This document shows, one piece after another, positions 42,853 to 54,506 of a DNA stretch of 64,000 bases. A model generated the notes under the pieces. That model ran no database searches. It was not told the DNA's origin and saw only the letters and a program-made list of their open reading frames with translations. The stretch lies in the NCBI RefSeq assembly GCF_000371785.1, contig NZ_AQUI01000002.1, positions 3,885,276 through 3,949,275 of the forward strand, read 5' to 3'. Position 1 is the first letter of the stretch, and every line of letters starts with the position of its first letter. A program made the position numbers and the translations under genes. This DNA is from Actinopolyspora halophila DSM 43834. GTDB taxonomy: Bacteria; Actinomycetota; Actinomycetes; Mycobacteriales; Pseudonocardiaceae.

Positions 42853-44057
42853 TCCCGTTCCTTCCAGCTCTCGGCACGCCGACTCAGTGCCGCGAAGTAC
42901 CCTTCCACGTTACGCCTGGTCTCGCCGAGGGAGTCGCCGCCGAACTTCTCGAGTGCCGCCTGGGCCAGCACCAGCGCCACCATGGTCTCGGCGACCACGG
43001 CCGCACGTGGGACGGCGGTGACGTCCGAGCGCTGATGCATCGCCTGGGCCTGCTCGCCGGTACGCACGTCCACCGTGGACAGGGCGCGCGGCAGGCTGGA
43101 TATCGGTTTCTTGGCCGCGCGCACGATCAGCGGCTCACCGTTGGTGATGCCACCTTCCAGGCCACCCGCCCTGTTGCTGGAGCGATGCACCCACTTCGGT
43201 CCCGCCGCCGGGTGGAGCTCGTCGTGCGCGGCACTGCCGCGGCGCCGGGCGTTGGTGAACGCCTCGCCGATCTCCACTCCCTTGACGGCCTGGACGCTCA
43301 TCAGGGCCTGGGACAACCGCGAGTCGAGCTTGCGGTCCCAGTGCACGTGCGATCCCAGTCCCGGAGGCACTCCGTGGGCGATCACCTCGACCACCCCGCC
43401 CAGCGTGTCGCCGGAGGACTTGGCCGCCTCCACCTCCGCCATCATCCGCTCGGTGGCGCCCTCCCCGAAGGCGCGGACCGGGTTCTCGTCGATGGTGGGC
43501 AGGTCCTCAGCGGTCGGCAGCGCGTCGCTCACGGCGTCCACCTCCCCGAGCGAGACCACGTGGCTGACCAGTTCCACTCCCAGCAGCTGACGCAGAAAGC
43601 ACCGCGCCACCGTGCCGACGGCCACCCGGGCGGCCGTCTCCCGGGCACTGGCCCGCTCCAGCACCGGCCGGGACTCGTCGAAGTCGTACTTCTGCATACC
43701 GGGCAGGTCGGCGTGACCGGGCCGCGGACGGGTCAGCGGCTCGTTCCTGGCGAGCGAGGCCAACACCTCCGGGTCCACCGGATCGGCGGCCATGACCTGT
43801 TCCCACTTGGGCCACTCCGTGTTGCCGATCCGCACGGCCACCGGGCTCCCCTGGGTGAGTCCGTGGCGAATCCCTCCGACGACTTCCAGCTCGTCGGACT
43901 CGAAATTCATCCGGGGGCTACGGCCGAAGCCCAACTTTCGGCGTTCGAGCTGGGCGAGGATGTCGGACGTGGTGACCTCCACTCCGGCCACCATCCCCTC
44001 CAGCATCCCCACCAAGGCGGGACCGTGTGATTCCCCGGCGGTCATCCAGCGCAGCAC
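42849..44057 (-). CDS. aroC: Chorismate synthase
   Basis: A 402-residue FMN enzyme ending the shikimate pathway. Signatures [15 protein letters not shown] (8-22), [25 protein letters not shown] and the [14 protein letters not shown] region are all present, as is the C-terminal [18 protein letters not shown] start at 44057, 68 bp from the prepilin peptidase gene. Confidence 0.97.
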   Translation of the reverse strand: MLRWMTAGESHGPALVGMLEGMVAGVEVTTSDILAQLERRKLGFGRSPRMNFESDELEVVGGIRHGLTQGSPVAVRIGNTEWPKWEQVMAADPVDPEVLASLARNEPLTRPRPGHADLPGMQKYDFDESRPVLERASARETAARVAVGTVARCFLRQLLGVELVSHVVSLGEVDAVSDALPTAEDLPTIDENPVRAFGEGATERMMAEVEAAKSSGDTLGGVVEVIAHGVPPGLGSHVHWDRKLDSRLSQALMSVQAVKGVEIGEAFTNARRRGSAAHDELHPAAGPKWVHRSSNRAGGLEGGITNGEPLIVRAAKKPISSLPRALSTVDVRTGEQAQAMHQRSDVTAVPRAAVVAETMVALVLAQAALEKFGGDSLGETRRNVEGYFAALSRRAESWKERE

Positions 44058-44124
44058 GACTGCGATCCTGCCACGAAAGGCCCCCCGCCCAGTACCTCGG
44101 GGGCGCTTCGGACGGCGGACTCGG

Positions 44125-44757
44125 TCAGAACGGCCAGGCGGGCGTCCCGATCACCAACCACGCCGACAGCGCCATCGCCGGACCGTGCGGCACCGCCCTC
44201 CTGCGGAGGAGCCCGGCCGTGGCGAGCGTCCCCACCGCGGCGCCGAGCATCACCACCGGAACCAGCAGCGGCGTCACCCCTCCGACCGCGAGTCCGAGCA
44301 GCACGGCGAACTTCACATCACCCGGGCCGAGCGAGGAGGGCCCCATCAGGTGCACCGTCGCGTAGGCTCCCCCGAACACAGCCGCTCCGACCAGTCCCCA
44401 CAACGGCAACCGGGCGGGGGCTCCGAGCGCGGGAGCGACGAGCAGCGCCCCGAGAACGAGCGCGGAACCGCCCAGGGTGAGCACATCCGGAAGCCGCCGG
44501 TGCCGGAGGTCGCACCCGGTGAGCAACACGATCAGCCACCCCGTGGTCAGCTGCGTCGGAAGCCACCACGGCGGAAAGTCCCCGAGCGAGACCGACGACA
44601 CCGCGCAGCCCCACACCGCCGCCACCGCCGGGTGGCACCAGCGTGCGGGCACGTCCAGGTCCGGGCACCGACGTCGAAGGACCCAGCGCCCCATCCGTCC
44701 GCAGGCCGGACCGGGCAACACCGCCATCGCGGCGGGAACCAGCACGGAAAGGATCAT
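44125..44757 (-). CDS. A24-family prepilin peptidase-like protein
   Basis: A 210-residue protein with about six hydrophobic segments. The two catalytic aspartates of the family are in [14 protein letters not shown] and GPGDVKFA; the PHGPAM motif follows. It lacks the N-terminal zinc/methylase domain of full prepilin peptidases, as in TadV-type or actinobacterial stand-alone forms. It lies between aroE and aroC in synteny. No pilin genes are in the window, so its substrate is unknown. Confidence 0.85.
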   Translation of the reverse strand: MILSVLVPAAMAVLPGPACGRMGRWVLRRRCPDLDVPARWCHPAVAAVWGCAVSSVSLGDFPPWWLPTQLTTGWLIVLLTGCDLRHRRLPDVLTLGGSALVLGALLVAPALGAPARLPLWGLVGAAVFGGAYATVHLMGPSSLGPGDVKFAVLLGLAVGGVTPLLVPVVMLGAAVGTLATAGLLRRRAVPHGPAMALSAWLVIGTPAWPF

Positions 44758-44925
44758 GCTCCGAGGGTTGCCGCCCCACTTCGACGACGCTGTTCAACGC
44801 ACCTGTCCGCGGGGCGTGTCGGACACGGTGGGGCAACGAGCACCCGCTGCCGGGAAACCCGCCCCGAGACCGGGCGGGCGGTTCCTCCGGAGCGAGTGCC
44901 CGACGACCGGAGCGGAAAGTCCCGG

Positions 44926-45381
44926 TCAGGAATCCACCGCGAACAGCGGGTCCCCGGCGGCGACCTGCGCGTCCTCGATCACGTCCGTCAGTTCCTCCTT
45001 GCCAACCTCGAGCGCCACGACCGGGCACACCGCGGAGTACCCCTGCTCCTCGACCTCGGTCGGGTTCCAGGTGACGATCCCCTGACCGGCCCGCACCCGG
45101 TCTCCCTTGGCCGCGTGCAGGGCGAATCCCGCACCCTCGAGTTTGACGGTGTCGATCCCGAGGTGGACCAGTATCGCCCTGCCGTCCTCGGTGGAGACCA
45201 CGAAAGCGTGCGGATGCAGGGTGGACAGCGTGCCGTCCACCGGGGCGACCGCCTCGGCGCTTCCGCCGTTCGGTTTGACGGCCACCCCCGGTCCCACCAT
45301 CTCCTGGGAGAACACCGGGTCGGGCACCTCACCGATCGGAGCCGCGAGTCCGGCCACCGGACTGACTACTCGAATGCTCAC
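44926..45381 (-). CDS. crr: PTS glucose-family IIA component
   Basis: A 151-residue soluble phosphocarrier. The active histidine is His73 in ILVHLGIDTVKLEG; the partner histidine is in HPHAFVV. GTG 45381 overlaps the IIB stop (GTGA) and follows GAGGA. IIA passes phosphate from HPr to IIB. Confidence 0.94.
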   Translation of the reverse strand: MSIRVVSPVAGLAAPIGEVPDPVFSQEMVGPGVAVKPNGGSAEAVAPVDGTLSTLHPHAFVVSTEDGRAILVHLGIDTVKLEGAGFALHAAKGDRVRAGQGIVTWNPTEVEEQGYSAVCPVVALEVGKEELTDVIEDAQVAAGDPLFAVDS

Positions 45382-45614
45382 AACAAATCCTCGATATCGC
45401 TCGCGATGGTGTCCGCCTCCGGACCGACCACGACCTGCACGACGGTGCCCTGCTGCATGACGCCGTGCGCGCCCGCGGTCTTCAGAGCGGCCTCGTCGAC
45501 CTTGGAGCCGTCCTCGATCTCGCAACGCAACCGTGTGATGCACGGTTCTATCTCGACTATGTTCCCCTGGCCACCCAGGGCGGCCAGAATCGCCGTCGCC
45601 TTGTCCTCAGCCAC
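45378..45614 (-). CDS. PTS glucose/GlcNAc-family IIB component
   Basis: A 78-residue stand-alone IIB domain with the phosphorylated cysteine Cys25 in IEPCITRLR and the GVMQQG segment. GTG 45614 follows GGAG at about 7 nt; the longer open frame is not family-like. It matches PtsB of the Streptomyces GlcNAc system. Divergent from IIC. Confidence 0.92.
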   Translation of the reverse strand: MAEDKATAILAALGGQGNIVEIEPCITRLRCEIEDGSKVDEAALKTAGAHGVMQQGTVVQVVVGPEADTIASDIEDLL

Positions 45615-45723
45615 CGAAGTACTCCAATTCCGATCCTGCTCACGCCGAAGCGCGCTCCCGCTCAGCCAACCATGCCGCCCCGCCTTCCTCCGATGTCGAA
45701 CCGGCAACGAATCGACCATCCGC

Positions 45724-45753
45724 TTGACACTCGTTCGACCGGAGGCGCAAGGT
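45724..45753 (+). promoter_or_regulatory. Candidate promoter for IIC and HPr
   Basis: TTGACA at 45724-45729 and CAAGGT at 45748-45753 are spaced 18 bp. The DasR-like operator begins 9 bp after the -10 box, where a bound repressor would block transcription. Confidence 0.45.
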
Positions 45754-45761
45754 TCCCTCCA

Positions 45762-45777
45762 ACTGGTTTAGACCTTA
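45762..45777. promoter_or_regulatory. DasR-responsive element (dre)-like operator
   Basis: ACTGGTTTAGACCTTA matches the Streptomyces dre consensus ACTGGTCTAGACCAGT at 12 of 16 positions, including both halves ACTGGT and TAGACC. DasR is a GntR repressor released by glucosamine-6-phosphate and controls GlcNAc uptake genes. Confidence 0.65.
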
Positions 45778-45924
45778 CCGTACCAATCTCGGGAGACGGT
45801 ACGAGCGACTCGACGGACGGCCCGCCCGCGGTGCCCTTCACCCCGAGGAGGAGCACCGCGGCGAACCGCCCGCACATCAACGAACCCGTTCCCCCAAAGC
45901 ACCGGTGTGTCCAGGAGGTACTCG

Positions 45925-47187
45925 ATGAGCACCAGCGCCAGCCCGTCCTCGGGCGGCAGTAAGACCTTCGCCCAGTTGCAGCGGCTGGGCAAGAGCCTGA
46001 TGTTGCCGATCGCCGTGCTACCCGCGGCGGCACTGCTGCTGCGCCTCGGTCAGGACGACCTGATCGGTGCCATTCCCGGCATGGCAGACATCGGTGCCGT
46101 GATCAGCTCCGCGGGCGGGGCGCTGTTCGACAACCTGCCGCTGCTGTTCGCCATCGGCGTCGCGATCGGATTCGCCAAGAAGGCCGACGGTTCCACGGCA
46201 CTGGCCGGGGCCGTCGGCTACCTGGTTCTCTCCGGAGTCCTCTGGGGGATGACCGACACCGAGGCCTCCACCGTCTACAACAAGGGGCCCTACGGGGTGC
46301 TCGGCGGCATCATCGCCGGTCTGGTCGCCGCGGGCCTGTGGCAGCGCTACCACCGGATCAAACTCCCCTCCTACCTGGGCTTCTTCGGCGGGCGCCGCTT
46401 CGTCCCCATCGTCACCTCGGTCGCCATGCTGATCATCGGCGTGGTGCTCGGCCTGATATTCCCCTACTTCGACCTGGTGCTCACCGGATTCGGCGAGGCG
46501 GTCACCGGAAGCGCCGTGGCTGGCGGTGGCATCTACGGGGTGGTCAACCGGATGCTGCTGCCCTTCGGGCTGCACCACATCCCCAACTCCGTGGTCTGGT
46601 TCCTCACCGGGAACTACCAGGGCGAGCGCGGCGACATCAACCGCTTCTTCGCCGGCGACCCCACGGCGGGAACCTTCATGACCGGTTTCTTCCCGATCTT
46701 CATGTTCGCCCTGCCCGCTGCCGCGCTGGCGATCTACCACTGCGCCAAGCCGTCACAGCGCAAGGTCGTCGGGGGTATCATGTTCTCGACGGCGTTGACC
46801 GCCTTCCTGACCGGTGTCACCGAACCGCTGGAATTCTCGTTCATCTTCGTGGCCTGGCCACTGCTCATCGTGCACGCGGTCCTGACCGGAACCTCGATGG
46901 CACTGGTCAACTGGCTCGACATCCACCACGGTTTCGGCTTCTCCGCCGGAGCGATCGACTACCTGCTCAACTTCGGGATCGCGCAGAAACCGCTGTGGCT
47001 GATCCCCATCGGGCTCGGCTACGCGGTCATCTACTACTTCCTCTTCCGCTTCGTCATCACGAGAATGAACCTACCGACTCCCGGCCGGGAAGAGGACGAG
47101 GAGACCGAAGGAACCGATTCCGAGTCGAGCGCGACCCCCTCGGGCAGCAGCGGTGGTTCCGGCACCCCGAAGACGGGCGGAACCTGA
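45925..47187 (+). CDS. PTS IIC component, N-acetylglucosamine type
   Basis: A 420-residue membrane permease of the glucose superfamily. The substrate-site signature GLHHIPNSVVWFLTGNYQ, with GDINRFFAGDPTAG and GVTEPLEFSFIF, matches NagE/PtsC2 GlcNAc permeases. Ten or so helices are visible; the C-terminus is an acidic, Ser/Gly-rich tail. ATG 45925 follows AGGAGGTA; an upstream in-frame start at 45907 is worse. The dre-like operator upstream supports GlcNAc as substrate. Confidence 0.93.
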   Translation: MSTSASPSSGGSKTFAQLQRLGKSLMLPIAVLPAAALLLRLGQDDLIGAIPGMADIGAVISSAGGALFDNLPLLFAIGVAIGFAKKADGSTALAGAVGYLVLSGVLWGMTDTEASTVYNKGPYGVLGGIIAGLVAAGLWQRYHRIKLPSYLGFFGGRRFVPIVTSVAMLIIGVVLGLIFPYFDLVLTGFGEAVTGSAVAGGGIYGVVNRMLLPFGLHHIPNSVVWFLTGNYQGERGDINRFFAGDPTAGTFMTGFFPIFMFALPAAALAIYHCAKPSQRKVVGGIMFSTALTAFLTGVTEPLEFSFIFVAWPLLIVHAVLTGTSMALVNWLDIHHGFGFSAGAIDYLLNFGIAQKPLWLIPIGLGYAVIYYFLFRFVITRMNLPTPGREEDEETEGTDSESSATPSGSSGGSGTPKTGGT

Positions 47188-47243
47188 AGCACCGTCGACG
47201 CACGGCCCCGCGACATCGGAACAAGAGAACGGAAAAAGAACGG

Positions 47244-47513
47244 ATGCCAGAACGACACGTCACCGTCGCGAGCAAGGTGGGGCTGCACGCACGTCCGGCC
47301 GCCATGCTGGCGAAGGCCGCTGCCGATCAACCGGTGAAGATCACCATCCGCAAGCAGGAGACCGAGCCCGTCGAGGCGGCCAGCATCCTGGGACTGATGA
47401 CGCTGGGCGCCGCCCACGGCGACGAAGTCGTGCTGGCCGCCGACGGTGAAGGCGCCGAGGACGCGCTGGACCACATCGCGGAACTGGTCGGAAGCGAGCT
47501 CGAGGGTTCCTGA
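47244..47513 (+). CDS. ptsH: Phosphocarrier protein HPr
   Basis: An 89-residue protein with the phosphorylation site His15 in GLHARPAA and the regulatory serine region EAASILGLM (Ser47). ATG 47244 follows a GGAAAAAG stretch. It is 56 bp after IIC and passes phosphate from enzyme I to IIA. Enzyme I is not in the window. Confidence 0.95.
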   Translation: MPERHVTVASKVGLHARPAAMLAKAAADQPVKITIRKQETEPVEAASILGLMTLGAAHGDEVVLAADGEGAEDALDHIAELVGSELEGS

Positions 47514-47519
47514 GCGAGC

Positions 47520-47552
47520 GCGGGGACCGGTTCGCGGTGATCCGGTCCCCGC
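47520..47552. terminator. Terminator between ptsH and aroE ends
   Basis: A perfect 11-bp stem GCGGGGACCGG / CCGGTCCCCGC with an 11-nt loop fills the 44-bp convergent gap. Confidence 0.65.
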
Positions 47553-47557
47553 ACGGC

Positions 47558-48451
47558 TCACTCTCCACGCTCTCCGACCAGCGGCAACGGCAGTTCGCCC
47601 CCCGTCGCCGCGGAGAGCGCGTCACGCATCACCGCTCCGGGGGCCTTCTCCCCGGTGAACTGCTCCACCTGGCCGAACGCCTGGTGCAGCAGCATGTCCA
47701 GTCCGGTGGCCAACCTTCCGCCCCCCTCGTGCACGGCGGTGGCCAGCGGGGTCGGCCACGGGTGGTAAACGACGTCGAGCACGAGACGCCCCCTGGCCAG
47801 CTCGTGCGCACGCTCGTCAACGGCCCCCGCCGGCAGGGTGGAGACCACGACGTCCGACTCCGCGGCCGTGCGTGCCAGGTCCGTGGAGTCCAGTCGCCGC
47901 GTGGTCACCCGCACGCCCAGTCGCTCGGCAGCGGCCAGCGCGTCCTCCGCCCGGGCGGGCTCGCGGACGACGAGGGCCACCTCGGGGATCCCCAGTTCCG
48001 CGAACGCGGCCAGCGCGGCCAGCGCGGTACCCCCCGCTCCCAGCAGCAGAGCACTACCGCCTCCCGCGAAGCCGCCCGCGGCGCGCAGCGCCCCGACGAC
48101 CCCGTCCACATCGGTGCAGTCCGCCGCCCAGCCTGCGTCCCGCGTACGAACCAGCGTGTTGGCGGCTCCCACGGCACGTGCCCGTTCCGCGGCGCTGTCC
48201 GCCAGTGCCAGCGCCGCCTGCTTGCCCGGCATCGTCACGGAAAGACCGACCCAGTCCTCGTCCAGTTCCCCGACCAACCGGTACAGCCCGTCCGCGTCCC
48301 GTTCGACGCGCTCGTACGACCAGTGGCCCAGCCCCAACGCGCGGTAGGCGGCTCCGTGCAGCACGGGGGACAGGGAGTGCTCGACAGGAGAACCGACCAC
48401 TCCCGCGCGGCGGGGCCGTGAATCCTCGTCCCGCGAGACCCCGTCAGTCAT
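47558..48451 (-). CDS. aroE: Shikimate dehydrogenase
   Basis: A 297-residue NADPH-linked enzyme reducing 3-dehydroshikimate. The substrate site GSPVEHSLSPVLH and the lysine in VTMPGKQAAL are present; the nucleotide motif is LLGAGGTALAAL and the aspartate site is DCTDVDG. ATG 48451 follows GAGG. In related genomes it sits directly with mltG and aroC; here the PTS genes separate it from aroC. Confidence 0.94.
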   Translation of the reverse strand: MTDGVSRDEDSRPRRAGVVGSPVEHSLSPVLHGAAYRALGLGHWSYERVERDADGLYRLVGELDEDWVGLSVTMPGKQAALALADSAAERARAVGAANTLVRTRDAGWAADCTDVDGVVGALRAAGGFAGGGSALLLGAGGTALAALAAFAELGIPEVALVVREPARAEDALAAAERLGVRVTTRRLDSTDLARTAAESDVVVSTLPAGAVDERAHELARGRLVLDVVYHPWPTPLATAVHEGGGRLATGLDMLLHQAFGQVEQFTGEKAPGAVMRDALSAATGGELPLPLVGERGE

Positions 48452-48540
48452 CCTCACCACCTCGCTCTTCCTCTTCCCCGGGACCGCCCGGCTAGTCGGC
48501 GCCTTCCGCTGAGTTCCGCTCATCAGAACCCGCCGAGCAA

Positions 48541-48736
48541 ATCGAGTCCCCGGAAAATCCTCCACTCCAACGCGGGCGCTTACGAGCCTACGTACCCCGA
48601 CCGACCGCGGGTTCTCTCGTGGTGCTCTCGCGAGGAAGGCCCGACGTTGTGTAGGTGCCTACCCGATGTCGGGCCTCGCCGGAGCGAGAGCCCGCGAGAG
48701 GTTCCGCCGAGTGAGCACCCGCACCAACCGAACCGG
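48541..48736. repeat. Family A intergenic repeat, copy A8 (full, best hairpin)
   Basis: The gap between aroE and mltG is almost wholly this repeat. The hairpin core is perfect: GGCCCGAC (48638-48645) with GTCGGGCC (48668-48675), and inside it GTAGG (48651-48655) with CCTAC (48658-48662). The conserved tail GAGAGGTTCCGCCGAGTGAG, CACCCGCACCAACCGA follows. Near-identical to A6. Confidence 0.78.
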
Positions 48737-48747
48737 AACTGTTCCCA

Positions 48748-49968
48748 TCAGTAGGCGCCGTTGTTCTCGGCCTTGTCCTTGGCCTTCTCGTGCTCCTCGA
48801 TCGTCTTCGAAAAGCACGAGGTGCCGTCCTTCTGGCACTTGACAAAGTACATCCACTCCCCCGGAGGTGGGTCGGCAGCCGCATCGACGGCTTCCGCGCT
48901 CGGCGCGGAGATCGGGGTCGGTGGCAATCCCTTGCTCCGGTAGGTGTTGTACGGCCCTTCCTCGGCCCGGTTCTCGTCCTCGGTCAGCAGCGAGGGTTCC
49001 TTCAGCAGGTAGTTGATCGTCGAGTCGAACTGCAGCCTCATGTCGATGTCCAGCCGGTTCTCGGCGACCCTTGCCACCTTGCCGAAGTCCTTCTCGATCC
49101 CTTCGCTCTGCACCAACGAGGCCACTTTGACCAGCTCGTAGGGGGAGTGCTTCGTCCCGTCCGCGATCTCGGGGAAACCGATGGACCGCATCTTCTCGAA
49201 GGAACTGCTCAACACCGAGCGCAGCACCTGGGGCGCGTCGGCCGAAGGCTCCACGTGGTAGATGCCGGGCAGGATCAGCCCTTCCAGCCTGCGCTTCGGT
49301 TCCGGTGCCTCGGCCGCGCCGGAGGCCGCCCACTCGGGAACACCGAGCTCGGACAACGGCGTCTCGGTGGCCGCCTTGGACAAGCTCTCCTTGCCCGCGC
49401 AGTCAGCGGAGCCCTCGCTCCCGCCACAGGCGGCCCGTCCCAGCAGGGAGAGGATGCCGGGCACGACCTCCTCGTCCGGCCCCACGTGGTCCGCGAGCTG
49501 CATCCCGCCGCGGATCTCGACCCGACCCGCTCTGGCCTCGTCCGAGACGATCCGGCTCACGGCAGCCGAGCCGGACATCCTGGAACGCATCGAGTAGAAG
49601 CCCGGCTGAATTCCGGTGATCTTCTTGTTCTCCTTGGCCGCTTCGACGAAAGCGGCGGGCGAGGCCACCACGTCCTTCTCCGCGAGCGTCCGTCCGATGG
49701 CGCTGGTGGTGTCCCCCTTCTCGACCTGGATGACCACCTCACCGCTACCGGATCCCTCGTAGTCCTCGTAACCGCCGAGGCTAAGCAACTGCGACGTGCC
49801 GTAGACGGCACCGCTGACGACGATCAGCAACACGAGTACCCCCGCCACGGCCGTGACGGTTCTGCGCCGTCGTCGTCTGCGGAACCGTTCGCTTTCGGCG
49901 TCCTCCTGCCTGCGCAGCTCAGATTCGTCACCGGCTTCATCGGTGAACAGGCCGAGATCGTCGTTCAC
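48748..49968 (-). CDS. mltG: Endolytic murein transglycosylase MltG
   Basis: A 406-residue membrane protein. An acidic cytoplasmic tail ending in a run of arginines precedes the single helix (about 37-57). The extracytoplasmic LysM-like part has VVIQVEKGDTTSAIGRTL. The YceG catalytic region has KVASLVQSEG with the likely catalytic Glu, QFDSTINYLL, YNTYRSKGLPPTPIS and a C-terminal YFVKCQKDGTSCFSKT. It cuts nascent peptidoglycan and sets glycan length. GTG 49968 follows GGGAGGA. Confidence 0.93.
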   Translation of the reverse strand: MNDDLGLFTDEAGDESELRRQEDAESERFRRRRRRRTVTAVAGVLVLLIVVSGAVYGTSQLLSLGGYEDYEGSGSGEVVIQVEKGDTTSAIGRTLAEKDVVASPAAFVEAAKENKKITGIQPGFYSMRSRMSGSAAVSRIVSDEARAGRVEIRGGMQLADHVGPDEEVVPGILSLLGRAACGGSEGSADCAGKESLSKAATETPLSELGVPEWAASGAAEAPEPKRRLEGLILPGIYHVEPSADAPQVLRSVLSSSFEKMRSIGFPEIADGTKHSPYELVKVASLVQSEGIEKDFGKVARVAENRLDIDMRLQFDSTINYLLKEPSLLTEDENRAEEGPYNTYRSKGLPPTPISAPSAEAVDAAADPPPGEWMYFVKCQKDGTSCFSKTIEEHEKAKDKAENNGAY

Positions 49969-50096
49969 GCCAGCGTCCTCCCAGCGAGCCTTCCGCAAAG
50001 CCCCGTCTCCCCGTCAACCGCCTCGTCCCGCAGCACGGCGGAACGCGCGCGAAGCCGACTCGACGAGTACGCTCCCGGTCATACCGAAAGCACCCC

Positions 50097-50587
50097 TCAC
50101 TCGCTTCGGCCACGCGCGTCCAGCCAGGACTGCAGGATCTCCACCGCGGCGGCCTGATCCACCACGGCACGCTGACGCTTACCACGAATCCCGCGGTCGG
50201 AAAGCATCCGTGTGGCCGTCACGGTAGTGAGTCGCTCGTCACTCAAGCGCACCGGCACCCCGCCTGCACGTGCTTCCAGGGCATCGGCGTAGGAGCGTGC
50301 TATGTCCGCCGACCGTCCTTGCCGCCCCGCCAGGGTGACCGGCAGGCCGACCACGATCTCGACGACCTCGTACTCGTTCACCAGCTCGACGAGCCTGATC
50401 AGGTCGGTCTTGCCGGACCGGTCCCTCTTGAGGGTGCTGAGCGGAGTGGCCAGCAGGGGCGCCGGGTCGCTCACCGCGACGCCCACTCTGGCCTCGCCCA
50501 CATCCACACCGATGCGCCTGCCGGGGCCGGGGTCGGCACGGCCCCCCATCCCGGCGGCGCTCGTTTCGGACTCGGGTCGTTCGGCAC

Positions 50588-50591
<4 letters not shown>
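50097..50591 (-). CDS. ruvX: Holliday junction resolvase-like RuvX/YqgF
   Basis: A 164-residue RNase H-fold nuclease, thought to process pre-16S rRNA. Motifs [28 protein letters not shown] and SDERLTT are intact, with the final aspartate in [12 protein letters not shown]. Start GTG 50591 overlaps the alaS stop (GTGA). Confidence 0.94.
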
Positions 50592-53266
<2,675 letters not shown>

Positions 53267-53354
53267 GATGGAGTCCTTCTACGCGGATGCGGCTGCCGGC
53301 GCGGAACAGGCGGGGCGCCTGGGCGACGTGAGCACTACGGGCTCGCGTCGAGGG

Positions 53355-53711
53355 TCAACGCCCCGCCCGACGAGCTCGGCGCGCCCGCGAGTCCGCACCG
53401 TCGATGGTTCCGGCCATCCTGGTGACGGGCCTGCCCCCATTGTCGGGGCCGTCGATGCTCCGCTGTTCGCGGCCACCGGTCACGATCCCGGTCCGCTCGC
53501 TCACGCTCTCGTGGAGTTCGTGCTCGCGTTCGGTCATTCCGGCGCGTACGTCCGCACCGAACGAACCGACCGCTCCGGCCAGTTCCCGTACCGCGTCACC
53601 GAGTTGATCGGCCACACCGACCGGCGTGGCCTTGCGCGCGGTCTGGCCGACCTTGCGACTCAGCGCGACGCCCGCGGCGACACCGGCACCGAACAACAAC
53701 AGACGACTCAC
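53355..53711 (-). CDS. DUF6167-type small protein
   Basis: A 118-residue protein with a hydrophobic N-terminus (RLLLFGAGVAAGVALS) and a basic stop (RKVGQTARK), then a helical region. This form sits between DUF948 and alaS in many actinobacteria. GTG 53711 overlaps the DUF948 gene stop. Function unknown; probably membrane-associated. Confidence 0.82.
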   Translation of the reverse strand: MSRLLLFGAGVAAGVALSRKVGQTARKATPVGVADQLGDAVRELAGAVGSFGADVRAGMTEREHELHESVSERTGIVTGGREQRSIDGPDNGGRPVTRMAGTIDGADSRARRARRAGR

Positions 53712-54112
53712 TTGCGCCCCCTTTTGCGCCTGCGGGAGTGCCTGCCCACGGGCTCCTCGCCGCGCTCGCGACGGGCGCGCAGGGCCTTGCGCACGCCGTA
53801 GGTGAAAGCGGCCGATTTCACCAGCGGGCTTCCCAGTGTAGCGGTGAACAGCGAGGACAGTGCGGACACGTTGCTGGAGACCGACTGGGCGTTGGCCGTG
53901 ATGCCGTCGACGCGGTCCAGTTGGGTGTTCACATGGTCCAGAGTCGTGTTCGCGCCGGTGAACAACGGATCGGAATTCTCCTGCGCCTTGCGGATCGCGT
54001 TGGTCGTCTCGTCCAACGTGCGGCCGAGCTTGACCAACGGGATCGCCAGCAGCACGACCAGCAGCACGAAAGCGCCTGCTGCGATCAGCGCGGCGATCTC
54101 GGTGGGCGTCAC
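53708..54112 (-). CDS. DUF948-containing membrane protein
   Basis: A 134-residue protein with one N-terminal membrane helix (IAALIAAGAFVLLVVLLAIPL), a coiled-coil-like stretch (LDHVNTQLDRVDGITANAQ) and a very basic C-terminus. The pattern fits DUF948. It precedes alaS in actinobacteria. Function unknown. Confidence 0.85.
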   Translation of the reverse strand: MTPTEIAALIAAGAFVLLVVLLAIPLVKLGRTLDETTNAIRKAQENSDPLFTGANTTLDHVNTQLDRVDGITANAQSVSSNVSALSSLFTATLGSPLVKSAAFTYGVRKALRARRERGEEPVGRHSRRRKRGRK

Positions 54113-54506
54113 GTGTCCTCCCGGGTTCCAGCTGACTCGTGCGGCCGCCCCGCCGAAAAGCTCGGCACGGCGGCTGTGATCGCGGTCAGGCTATCGCGCC
54201 CGTCGGTCCGACACGCGCACGGCATTCCGCGCACGTCGTTTTCGACGGCTCACGGCGGAACTCCACCAGTACCCGGTTCCGCCCCGTGCGCGGTCGTGTC
54301 CCCGAAGCGTCCCAGGGCACCCCGAACGAAGGGGTGCCGGAACGGCTCCGTCGGCGCGGTTCCCGCATCCCCGGGACGCGCCCCCTCGATCCGCGGAGAG
54401 CCCCACTGCCAGGTGGTAGGCGCAGAGTCGGCTACCACCACACGATAGATTGCATTGTCGTCCACACTTCCGGCGGCGACGGAACATCAAGGGGGGAACG
54501 CTCCGA
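54113..54506. other. 394-bp divergent intergenic region
   Basis: No gene seen. The only structure noted is a perfect 8-bp hairpin GGCACCCC-GAACGAA-GGGGTGCC at 54316-54338. It should hold the promoters of the DUF948 gene and the MacB-like gene. Confidence 0.7.

Larger units (their letters stand above)
45615..45924. promoter_or_regulatory. 310-bp divergent control region of the PTS genes
   Basis: No gene. It holds the DasR-like site (45762-45777), a candidate rightward promoter (45724-45753) and an inverted repeat CGTACC/GGTACG (45779-45803). Confidence 0.75.
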
